Origin: an uncultured Oscillospiraceae bacterium
GTDB taxonomy: Bacteria; Bacillota; Clostridia; Oscillospirales; Oscillospiraceae
DNA length: 48,429 nt
Direction of reading: 5' to 3'
Assembly: GCA_947632365.1 (NCBI GenBank)
Contig: CANROZ010000002.1
Location: 1-48,429, forward strand
Shown here: in pieces, positions 10,904-18,647 of the stretch
Position numbering within the stretch: the first letter of the stretch is position 1
Layout: the number at the start of each line of letters is the position of its first letter
Program-made: the position numbers and the translations under genes
Notes under the pieces: generated by a model
Databases searched by the model: none
What the model saw: the letters and a program-made list of their open reading frames with translations, nothing else
Told to the model about the DNA's origin: nothing

Positions 10904-12058
10904 ATGGACGGCGTCTACATGCCAAAGCTCAAAGACGATCTGCCCCGGCTGAAGCGGATATTCTTTTTCACACTGATCTTTAGTCTGGCAGCCCATGCCT
11001 ACATGTATTTTACCTTTGCCCCCAGCCATGACTCCGTAGCTTTGATCACCAATAACAAAGATATCAGCTGGCAGATATCTTTGGGAAGGTTTATGCAGCC
11101 CATCTACTGGCTGTTCCGGGGCAGTTTTGTAGCTTCCTGGCTGGTGGGTCTGTTGTCCATTCTGTTTTTATCCGCAGGCAGTTACCTGCTCGTGGCTGTG
11201 CTCAGAATAAAGGATCCTCTGTCTATAGCTCTCCTGTGCGGGATCCTGGCCACCAATTTAACAGTGACAGCTTCCAATGCCACATATATGCCGTGGTCGG
11301 ATGTCTATATGCTGGCGTTTCTGCTGGCCTGTCTGGGTGTCTGGCTTTGGGAGCGTCTGCCAAAGTGGGGGATGTTAGCCTCTGCCGCCTGCTTTGCCGC
11401 CTCCATGGGGCTCTATCAGGCATATATCGACGTGGCCATCGGCCTGGCCCTTATCCTGCTCATCCGGCGGATCATGGAGGACGAGTCGTTCCCCGCGCTG
11501 TACAGACGGGCGCTGCGTTACGCCGTCAGCCTGGCAGGCGGTGCGCTGCTGTACTATGCGCTGGTGAAGCTCACCCAGCTTCTGACCCATACAGATATGG
11601 CCGTCAGCTATAACAGTCTGAGCAACCTCCTGGAGAATGATGTGCTCTCCATGCTGCGACTCATCCCCTCAGCTTATTTCGATCTTGCGGCATTTTTCTT
11701 CTCTCCTCTCCGGAGCTACAACACACCCTTCGTGCTGGTCTGCCGGGGCCTTCTCGCGTTGGCGGGCCTGGCGCTGTGGAAACGCTGGCTGTGGCAGCTG
11801 CGCCTTCCCAAGTGGCGCGTGGGCCTGGTGCTGCTATGCGCCCTCCTGCTGCCTCTGGGGCTGAACTTCGTCTTTATACTGTCCGCAGGTACCACCCACG
11901 AGCTGATGACTTTCAGTTTTTTCCTTGTGTACGCCGTCTGTCTCCTCCCGTTGGAGAATTATAAGGATCGTAGTAATACCCCCCCGCAGAAAAGCCGTTA
12001 TTTCTGTGCCGCGCCGCCGTTTTGGCTCTGTGCGCCTGTATGGTGCTGCACTGTGTGA
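10904..12058 (+). pseudogene. GtrII-like (Glucos_trans_II) polytopic membrane glucosyltransferase, N-terminal part; frameshifted at a C7 tract
   Basis: Multi-TM protein with GtrII-like N-terminus (APSHDSVALITNNKDISWQISLGRFMQPIYW). Frame breaks at 11979-11985 (CCCCCCC) and continues in another frame (12022..12474). Confidence 0.65.
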
Positions 12059-12474
12059 TCTTCGCCAACGGTGCCTATTTCTATAAACGGCTGCTCTTTG
12101 CATCCACCTCGCAATACGCCGCCACCATCATGGAGCAGGTGGAAAAGGACCCGGATTACGAACCGGGAGTCACCCCCGTGGCGGTCATCGGCTCCTTTTC
12201 TGAGTCGGCAGTGGCCAGGGAGTACGACGACACCTTTGCGCAATACCGTCATCTGGTCGGCATGAGTGGACGCTCTTCGATCACATACCCCATAACCTTC
12301 AGCAATTATTGCCGCTTTATCCTGGGGCATCCCATCAACATGATCACCGATGAGACAGCAGTAGCGGAGATCGGCGTCCAACGTCCCGCCAGACGCCTTC
12401 CCGTGTTCCCCAAAGAGGGCTTCTGCGCCATGATCGACGGCGTGATGGTGATCAAGGTGTCCCAATGGCCTTGA
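11980..12474 (+). pseudogene. Continuation (C-terminal part) of the GtrII-like membrane glucosyltransferase in the shifted frame
   Basis: Frame open from the C7 tract: PPAEKPLFLCRAAVLALCACMVLHCVIFANGAYFYKRLLFASTSQYAATIMEQVEKDPDYEPG... TM helix followed by soluble tail. Confidence 0.65.
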
Positions 12475-12488
12475 CCTGACAAGAAAAA

Positions 12489-12507
12489 GACGCGCCGCGG
12501 GCGCGTC
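12489..12507. terminator. GC-rich stem-loop downstream of gtrII-like gene
   Basis: GACGCGCC-GCG-GGCGCGTC. Confidence 0.5.
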
Positions 12508-12573
12508 GGTGGCAGGACAGCATGTCCTAAATGATGGGCATTGAGCTGCCTTGCGAAAATCGGAATGGACAAC

Positions 12574-12604
12574 AACAGCGGATGGCTTAGTGCCATCCGC
12601 TGTT
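12574..12604. terminator. Convergent/bidirectional terminator-like hairpin
   Basis: AACAGCGGATGGC-ttagt-GCCATCCGCTGTT, 13-bp perfect stem between two convergent genes. Confidence 0.65.
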
Positions 12605-12624
12605 TGCTGTGGATCACTTATAGT

Positions 12625-14196
12625 TTAATTTTCCGGGCTGAGCAGCGGTCGTATAAGTGCGTCCGTGGGATTGCCATCGGTGAGTATACTCCCGCTGACA
12701 TAGGCGCTGAGAGCCAGCAATACATCCTCCCAGACCATGCACCATCTCTCATAGCTCACCCCGTTGTCCGCCGCCCAGCGGTTGATCGCGTGGCCCAGGA
12801 CCATGGCGCGCTGCTGGAACAGCGGGTCGTCGTCGGTGCAGTACTGCGCAAGTTCTGCGATGCACCGATCCATCGACTGGTCTGTCATCAGGTTTTTCCC
12901 GATATTCTCGCCCAGCATTGAGGTGATGTCAGAGGTTTCGTCAGAATGAATCCTTATATCAACAAAATCAGTCATATAGGTCCAGTCGTACAGCCCCATC
13001 AAATTGGAATCATAGGGCTCGTCCGCCGTCCATTCCTCTTGAATTTGGGCGGCAATGGCCGCTTTTAAGGCTGCAAATTCCTCTGCGGAGAGCCCGTAGT
13101 AGTCCAGCACGTCCTGCTCCGAGATCGCGCTTTCAGACGCGCTCTGGGCGGGGCTGGCGCTTTCGGTCCCGTCTCCCCCAACCAGCGCGCTGGTCACGTA
13201 GCCGCCGTCAAAGTCGATGACCGCCATGCCCGGCCCAAACAGCACCGACTTCTGTTCAGTGTTTTTGTCCCGCAGCCGTATCTCCCCGGCAAAGGATGTG
13301 GCCTCCGCCGCGTCGGAGTAGAACTCCACCGTAGAGCCCACGCCGATGAGGGTATAGTTCACCGTGGTGAAATCGTCCTCCAGCGGGCAGACATACAGCC
13401 CCTCGCCGATGACGCCGTCTATCGCGTCCAGGGGATAGGTCAGCTCCATCTTTACGCTGCAATAGGTGGCGTTCTCTACGTGGAGGTCATACGCCCCGGC
13501 GGTCAGGTCCAGGAGCGTCGTTTTCCGGATCGCATAGGTCCCCGAGCCGTCATCCTTTGCCTGTAGCTGATTCAGAAAGGGAATGCCATCCCCGTCCACG
13601 GCCATAGACAGCGCCTCGGACCCCTGGACGTCCACCTCCACAAAATAGAGCCCGTCCTGGGGCACATTGGCGGTCAGATCGCAGGAGGAGGGCTCATCGG
13701 CCCGGAAGACCACCACGTCCTTTCCGTCCTCCTCCCGCGTATACCGGAAGTGGGCGGTGACCTGCTCCGCCGCCTGGGGGATGTTGTCGGGCAGGAGACT
13801 GGTATCCACATAGACCAGCTGGACACTCAGAGATGTGACGTTCTCCGCGGTGACGGCGTAGTCCCCGGCGGTCAGCTCTACGGGCCAGTGGCCGCTTTTG
13901 ACGTCGCCCGGGTCCTCGTCGGCCAAAAAGGCGAGGGCCGCGTTTTCCGAGGAGATGCTGAAGTTCTCCTTGTCGTCGGCCGGGCCTGCGGACTTGGTGG
14001 TGACCACATATGTGCCGTCCTGGGGCACCGTGGCGGTCATGGTCACGGTGGCGGGAGTCTCCGACGCGAACTCGGTCTTCCCGTCCTCCGTCGCGAACCA
14101 GAGCGAGCCGTCCTCTCCCTCCGCCGCGAAGGCCCCGGCCCCCAAGGACAGGACCAGGCTCAAGGCCAGAAGGGCCGCCAACATTCTTTTCTTCAT
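12625..14196 (-). CDS. Secreted protein of unknown function with two related beta-rich repeats
   Basis: 523 aa; signal peptide MKKRMLAALLALSLVLSLGAGAFAAE; SD AGGAAGG upstream of ATG; internal repeats TATVPQDGTYVV...LTAGDYAVTAENVTSLSVQLVY and TANVPQDGLYFV...LTAGAYDLHVENATYCSVKMELTY. Confidence 0.8.
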   Translation of the reverse strand: MKKRMLAALLALSLVLSLGAGAFAAEGEDGSLWFATEDGKTEFASETPATVTMTATVPQDGTYVVTTKSAGPADDKENFSISSENAALAFLADEDPGDVKSGHWPVELTAGDYAVTAENVTSLSVQLVYVDTSLLPDNIPQAAEQVTAHFRYTREEDGKDVVVFRADEPSSCDLTANVPQDGLYFVEVDVQGSEALSMAVDGDGIPFLNQLQAKDDGSGTYAIRKTTLLDLTAGAYDLHVENATYCSVKMELTYPLDAIDGVIGEGLYVCPLEDDFTTVNYTLIGVGSTVEFYSDAAEATSFAGEIRLRDKNTEQKSVLFGPGMAVIDFDGGYVTSALVGGDGTESASPAQSASESAISEQDVLDYYGLSAEEFAALKAAIAAQIQEEWTADEPYDSNLMGLYDWTYMTDFVDIRIHSDETSDITSMLGENIGKNLMTDQSMDRCIAELAQYCTDDDPLFQQRAMVLGHAINRWAADNGVSYERWCMVWEDVLLALSAYVSGSILTDGNPTDALIRPLLSPEN

Positions 14197-14289
14197 GTTT
14201 CGTTTTCCTTCCTCGATCTAGTTTCACAGCCACCGTCAGAAAGGAAATATTTTTATCCCGGCGGTGTCATGCTGCGCTGTCTCAACGGT

Positions 14290-14537
14290 ACTGGCCCGCG
14301 GGAACAGGCCGAAAGACCTGCCCCGCGAACGTTCCCGCCGAAACAACAAAGGCGGCGCAGGGAAAAACCCCACACCGCGCACAACACAACACAAAAGCCG
14401 TTCAACCCGCCCTTGTAAAAATACAGGGGAACGGGTATAATGAGCCTTGGGCGCTGAAAAGCTGTGTAGGAGCCCGAACTCCTGCATAGGGGCTTGGGGT
14501 GCGCTACCACTCCAAGTCCCGCCTTTGTTATCTCGTT
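14290..14537 (-). ncRNA. Candidate structured non-coding RNA or long structured 5' leader (family not recognised)
   Basis: Own promoter (14544-14572). Closing helix AACAAAGGCGG (14529-14519) / CCGCCTTTGTT (14355-14345), perfect 11 bp, enclosing hairpins at 14516-14493, 14483-14468, 14434-14398 and 14380-14354, followed by one at 14327-14297. G-U pairs favour the minus strand. 3' end not defined. Confidence 0.6.
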
Positions 14538-14543
14538 ATTGCC

Positions 14544-14572
14544 ATTATAGCGCGTCGGTTTGTTGAGTGCAA
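14544..14572 (-). promoter_or_regulatory. Sigma-A type promoter driving the structured RNA candidate
   Basis: Minus strand TTGCAC (14572-14567), 17 bp, TATAAT (14549-14544). Confidence 0.6.
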
Positions 14573-14630
14573 GAGTTTTTCCGGCGGCCTGCTGTTATCC
14601 CCCGACGAAGGGAAGCTGCCCTGACAAGCA

Positions 14631-14667
14631 AAGAGGTCATTTCAGCGGTGCGCTGAAATGACCTCTT
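14631..14667. terminator. Rho-independent terminator, strong perfect hairpin
   Basis: AAGAGGTCATTTCAGCG-GTG-CGCTGAAATGACCTCTT, 17-bp perfect stem, T-rich flanks. Confidence 0.85.
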
Positions 14668-14707
14668 TTCGTATGTGGTGCTTCCTATAGCTGCGTTTGC
14701 TCACGGC

Positions 14708-16246
14708 TCAGTCGTCGTCATCGTCGTCGTCATCGTCATCGTCGTCATCATCGTCATCGTCGTCATCATCGTCATGATGGCTCTGCTGGCTGCTCTTCTG
14801 ACCGCCGCTCTGGCTCTTCTGGCCGCTGCTTTGACTGCTACTCTGGCTGCTGCTCTGGCTGCTCTTGGCAGGCGCCGCAGGTGCCGCGGGCTTGGACGCC
14901 GATCTGTCATCATCGTCATCGTCATCATCGTCATCCCTGTCGTCGTCATCATCGTCGTCGTCCCAGACCTTCTGGCTGCTCTGCACAGAGGAGGCCGGGG
15001 CCGCAGACTTGGCACCAGACTGCGCCAGAGCGGCCTGCTTGGTGCCGGAGCCGGACGCGGACTGTGCTGCAGGAGTCTGTTTCGCGCCGGAGCTGGACGC
15101 GGACCAGGCCTGGCGGTCGTCATCGTCATCATCGTCGTCGGGATCATCGGCATCATCATCGTCGTCCGCATCATCCGGGTCGTTCCGATCGTCGATGTCG
15201 TCCAGGTCGTCAGGGTCGTTCGCGTCATCGTCCACGTCGTCCGGATCATCGTCGTCGTCATCGTCGTCCGGCGCGGCGGTCTGGCTGCTCTGGCCGATGT
15301 TCTGCTGTCCGGACAGCACCTGGCCCGTGTAGGCGTCCACCCGGTACTCGTATTCCCGGCCGTTCACTTCCACCTCCACCTCATAGCAGGGGGTGTTCTC
15401 GTCCAGCTCCGCGTCCACTTCCACCCGGGCCGATCCATCCACGCCCGCGTAAGACTGTGCCGCGGCCTGGGCGGCGCTCTTGCCCACGGGCATGCCCGGC
15501 GCTCCGGTCTGCAGCAGGTCCCGCAGCTCCTCCACGGACAGGGCCGCCAGCTCGTCGAAGTCCAGAGAGCCGTTCATGGCCACCACCTGCTCCACCAGGT
15601 AGGCTTTTCCTGTGGAGATGCTGCTGCGCTGGGCCTGGGCGTCCAGGGCCGCGTCCACGGCCATGCTCTGGCCCACCACCGCGGCCTGGCTGGCAGAGGA
15701 TTGCAGCAGGCCCCCTACGGAGGTCTCCAGCTGCTGCTGCAGCCGGGCAGCCCTGGCCGTATCTTTGTCCTCCACGGAGATCAGGATGGCCGAGTCCAGC
15801 TTATCCAGGTATCCGCTGCGCACCAGCGCGCCCACCACGGCGTTCACCGCCACGTCCAGCTTGGAGCCCTCCAAGTCCCGGCCCCCGTCCATATCCGCCA
15901 GCACGGCGGCGGCGTCCTGGTTGAGGGCCGCGCAGGTGAGCACCCGCTCCTGCCGATTCACCCGCATCTCGATGCTGGGATTCACATCCAGCGACACCAC
16001 CGAGGCCACCGCATAGGCCTGCTGATAGAATAATCCGCCTCCGCCGCCCAGCAGCACCAGCGCCAGGCAGGCCGCGATGAGGCCCGGCCATCTCTTCTTT
16101 TTCCGCACTTTCTCCCTTGCCTGCGTCATATCGGTCACGTTTCCCCTTTCCGTCGTCCCACACCGGGCCAGGACCGCCGCCGCGTCGTCAGGAGCCGTGC
16201 GTGCCAAAGCTGCTTGCAGCCGCTGTTCCAGCTCTTGATCTGTCAT
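14708..16246 (-). CDS. RsgI-like transmembrane anti-sigma factor with PepSY-like domain and Asp/Ser-rich low-complexity C-terminus ending in 21 Asp
   Basis: 512 aa; cytosolic N-term, TM (WPGLIAACLALVLLGGGGGLFY), VASVVSLDVNPSIEMRVNRQERVL (RsgI-family-like), PepSY-like CYEVEVEVNGREYEYRVDAYTGQVL, then poly-D blocks; adjacent to sigma factor gene. Confidence 0.85.
   Translation of the reverse strand: MTDQELEQRLQAALARTAPDDAAAVLARCGTTERGNVTDMTQAREKVRKKKRWPGLIAACLALVLLGGGGGLFYQQAYAVASVVSLDVNPSIEMRVNRQERVLTCAALNQDAAAVLADMDGGRDLEGSKLDVAVNAVVGALVRSGYLDKLDSAILISVEDKDTARAARLQQQLETSVGGLLQSSASQAAVVGQSMAVDAALDAQAQRSSISTGKAYLVEQVVAMNGSLDFDELAALSVEELRDLLQTGAPGMPVGKSAAQAAAQSYAGVDGSARVEVDAELDENTPCYEVEVEVNGREYEYRVDAYTGQVLSGQQNIGQSSQTAAPDDDDDDDDPDDVDDDANDPDDLDDIDDRNDPDDADDDDDADDPDDDDDDDDRQAWSASSSGAKQTPAAQSASGSGTKQAALAQSGAKSAAPASSVQSSQKVWDDDDDDDDRDDDDDDDDDDRSASKPAAPAAPAKSSQSSSQSSSQSSGQKSQSGGQKSSQQSHHDDDDDDDDDDDDDDDDDDDDD
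14711..15279 (-). repeat. Low-complexity GAY (Asp) codon repeat region
   Basis: Long runs of gtc/atc triplets on + strand = GAC/GAT codons on - strand, including an uninterrupted 21-codon run at 14711-14773. Confidence 0.9.
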
Positions 16247-16809
16247 ATGGCGTCATCTCCTTCCAGTTGGGCGCGCATCTTTTTCAATGCGCGGCTGTAT
16301 TTCGACAGGACGGTGGAGAGGGGCAGGCCCAGCAGCTGGGCGATCTCCCGGTGCTTCAGGCCCGAGGATGCGTGCAGCAGCACCACCTGCCGCTCCGCGT
16401 CCTCCAGGGCTCCCAGCGCCGATTGGAGCGTGAGCCGATCCTCCAGCCCCAGGGAGGCGTCGGCGGGGATGGCGTTCCACTCCTCCTCGGTCAGTGCCCC
16501 TGCCCGGGCCGTCTGGCGCAGCTTCATCCGGGCCAGGTTCCGGGCAACGGTCATGAGCCAGGCCATAGGCGTGCCCCGGGGCTTGTACTGCCCGGCGGAT
16601 TCCCACACCCGGACGAATGTGTCCTGGGTCACGTCCTGGGCGTCGTCGGCGTTGCGCAGGCAGGCCAGCGCCATGGCATACACCGGCGTGCGGGCCGCCT
16701 CATAGAGCTCGGCCAGGGCCTGGGTGTCCCGCTGCGCTATCCGGACCAGCAGCTTCTCCAGTGCCGCAGGCGCCTGCGGCTGTTCAGATGTCTGAAGCGT
16801 CTCGTCCAT
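16243..16809 (-). CDS. RNA polymerase sigma factor (ECF/sigma-70 family)
   Basis: 188 aa; DAQDVTQDTFVRVWESAGQYKPRGTPMAWLMTVARNLA...LKHREIAQLLGLPLSTVLSKYSRALKKM; overlaps the anti-sigma gene by 4 bp. Confidence 0.93.
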   Translation of the reverse strand: MDETLQTSEQPQAPAALEKLLVRIAQRDTQALAELYEAARTPVYAMALACLRNADDAQDVTQDTFVRVWESAGQYKPRGTPMAWLMTVARNLARMKLRQTARAGALTEEEWNAIPADASLGLEDRLTLQSALGALEDAERQVVLLHASSGLKHREIAQLLGLPLSTVLSKYSRALKKMRAQLEGDDAI

Positions 16810-16892
16810 TTCTCTCCCTCCTGTCGATATAGTAATGCGCGGAAAGGACGTTTTATCGCAGCGGCCGCGCGGTCTTTTCCAAAAAATAAAAC

Positions 16893-16919
16893 GCGGGGCA
16901 GGGCTGAGCCCGGCCCCGC
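16893..16919 (-). terminator. Terminator of the HerA-like gene's upstream neighbour region / between sigma factor and DUF853 gene
   Basis: GCGGGGC...GCCCCGC stem with T-rich tract on the minus strand side. Confidence 0.5.
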
Positions 16920-16942
16920 AGGGGATGTTCCGTAAGATGATG

Positions 16943-18571
16943 TTATTTGAAAAAGCCGCCGATCAGGTCGCTGACCATGTTCCCGGCGAACTGGCTGGCC
17001 GCGTTGCGCACGGTCTTGCTGGAGTTGCCCAAAAGACCCCGGGTGATGGACTTGGTCAGCTGACGGCCCATGGATTTGGCAGTGTTCCGGCTGGCCCGGA
17101 CGATGCTCTGCTCCATCTTGGTACGGCCGTACTTGTCCCGGCCCTCGGCCTTATACTGGGCCTGCAGCGCCCGCTCCTCGGCCCGGCGCGCCTTTTCCTC
17201 CTCCCGGGCGGCCTTCTCCGCGGCCTTGGCCTCCGCCGCGGCCTGCTTCTCCGCCTCGATCTCGGCCTGCTCCTGGGCCTCCGCCTCGGCCTGCTCGTTG
17301 AGTATCTCATAGGCGGAGCGTTCGTCCACCGCCTCCTTATACTTGCCGTAGAGCCCGTCGTTGGCTACCAGCATGGCCTTGGCGGCGGCGTCCATGGCGC
17401 TCATGGAGCTGCTGGGCGGACAGATGGTGGCCTGCTCCACCACCGTGGGCACGCCCTCGCTGTCCAGCATGCTCACCAGGGCCACGCCGGTGCCCAGCGC
17501 GCCGATGGCCTCCTCGGTCTTGAACTTGGGGTTGGCCCGGAAGCTCTGGGCCGCCACCCGCACCGCCTTCTGCTCCGCCGGGGTATAGGCCCGCAGGGCG
17601 TGCTGGATGCGGTTATTGAGCTGGGAGAGCACCTCGTCGGGGATGTCGGAGGGGCTCTGGGTGATGAAGTAGATGCCCACGCCCTTGCTGCGGATCAGCT
17701 TGACCACCTGCACCACCTTGTCCACCAGGGCCTTGGGCGCATCGGAAAAGAGCATGTGGGCCTCGTCGAAGAAGAATACCAGCCTGGGCTTGTCCGCGTC
17801 GCCCACCTCCGGCAGGGCCTCGAACAGCTCCGACAGCATCCACAGCATGAACGTGGCGTACAGCAGCGGCCGCTGGGCCAGCTCCACACAGTGCAGGATG
17901 TTCACCGTGCCCCGGCCGTCGGGGGCGGGGCTCATCCAGTCGTCGATGTCCAGGCTGGGCTCGCCGAAAAAGTCCGCCGCGCCGTCGTTCTCCAGGCTGA
18001 GCAGGGCCCGCTGGATGCCGCCCACGCTCTGGCTGGTCACGTTGCCGTATGTATTGGCGAACTCCGCGCGGTGTTCCCCCATCCAGGCCAGCATGGCCCG
18101 CAGGTCCTTCATGTCGATGATCTCCCAGCCGTTGTCGTCCGCCAGCCGGAAGGCGATGTTCAGCACGCCCTCCTGGGCGTCGGTCAGGTTCAAAAGGCGG
18201 CTGAGCAGCAGGGGCCCCACGTCCGTGACCGTGGCCCGCACGGGGATGCCCCCCTTGCCGAACACGTCCCAGAAGCGGCAGGGATAGCCCGCGTATTTGA
18301 ACGCGGCCGGGTCCACGCCCACGTTCTGCAGGCGCTCGCGCATCTTCTCGTTGTCGGTCCCGGCCAGGGCCGTGCCGCTCACGTCGCCCTTGATGTCCGC
18401 CAGGAACACGGGCACGCCCATATCGGAAAAGCCCTCAGCCAGGACCTTGAGCGTGACGGTCTTGCCGGTGCCGGTAGCTCCGGCGATGAGGCCGTGGCGG
18501 TTGGCCATGCTCGGCAGAAGAAAGACCTGGTTTTCCCCCTTGCCTACGAGGATGTTGCCATCTTGCAGCAT
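16943..18571 (-). CDS. DUF853 / HerA-like helicase-type ATPase
   Basis: 542 aa; HGLIAGATGTGKTVTLKVLAE (Walker A), PRLVFFFDEAHMLF (Walker B), charged Ala/Glu/Lys-rich C-terminal coiled coil. Confidence 0.9.
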   Translation of the reverse strand: MLQDGNILVGKGENQVFLLPSMANRHGLIAGATGTGKTVTLKVLAEGFSDMGVPVFLADIKGDVSGTALAGTDNEKMRERLQNVGVDPAAFKYAGYPCRFWDVFGKGGIPVRATVTDVGPLLLSRLLNLTDAQEGVLNIAFRLADDNGWEIIDMKDLRAMLAWMGEHRAEFANTYGNVTSQSVGGIQRALLSLENDGAADFFGEPSLDIDDWMSPAPDGRGTVNILHCVELAQRPLLYATFMLWMLSELFEALPEVGDADKPRLVFFFDEAHMLFSDAPKALVDKVVQVVKLIRSKGVGIYFITQSPSDIPDEVLSQLNNRIQHALRAYTPAEQKAVRVAAQSFRANPKFKTEEAIGALGTGVALVSMLDSEGVPTVVEQATICPPSSSMSAMDAAAKAMLVANDGLYGKYKEAVDERSAYEILNEQAEAEAQEQAEIEAEKQAAAEAKAAEKAAREEEKARRAEERALQAQYKAEGRDKYGRTKMEQSIVRASRNTAKSMGRQLTKSITRGLLGNSSKTVRNAASQFAGNMVSDLIGGFFK

Positions 18572-18647
18572 GCTGTTATATCCCCCCTGTTCGTGATTTC
18601 TGTATGATATATGATCTTACTACATTTTTCCCGGAAAGAAAAGCCCT

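Noticed and set aside
14408-14441. Opposite-strand promoter TTGTAA-N17-TATAAT on + strand inside the RNA region
   Set aside because: Reasonable spacing, but its transcript would have A-C mismatches where the minus strand has G-U pairs, and no downstream gene on + needs it; kept only as a note.
14236-14510. Small minus-strand ORFs (83 and 85 aa) within the structured RNA region
   Set aside because: No SD-like context or protein-like composition, and they overlap dense RNA secondary structure; more likely spurious ORFs inside an ncRNA.
14468-14516. Possible tRNA gene or T-box (GGAGTGGTAGCGCACC; GGAGTTCGGGCTCC)
   Set aside because: Only D-arm-like and T-arm-like pieces; no acceptor stem, anticodon arm, CCA, or T-box AGGGTGGNACCGCG with a following terminator.
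14711-14773. CRISPR-like or satellite array in the gtc/atc repeats
   Set aside because: Simple triplet codon repeat in frame with the anti-sigma protein; no spacers or longer repeat unit.
14675-16033. 452-aa plus-strand ORF rich in V/I (VVVIVVVIVIVVIIVIVV) opposite the anti-sigma gene
   Set aside because: Mirror of the GAC/GAT codon repeats; looks like a hydrophobic protein but is the complement of poly-Asp, with no RBS and a convincing sigma/anti-sigma pair on the minus strand.
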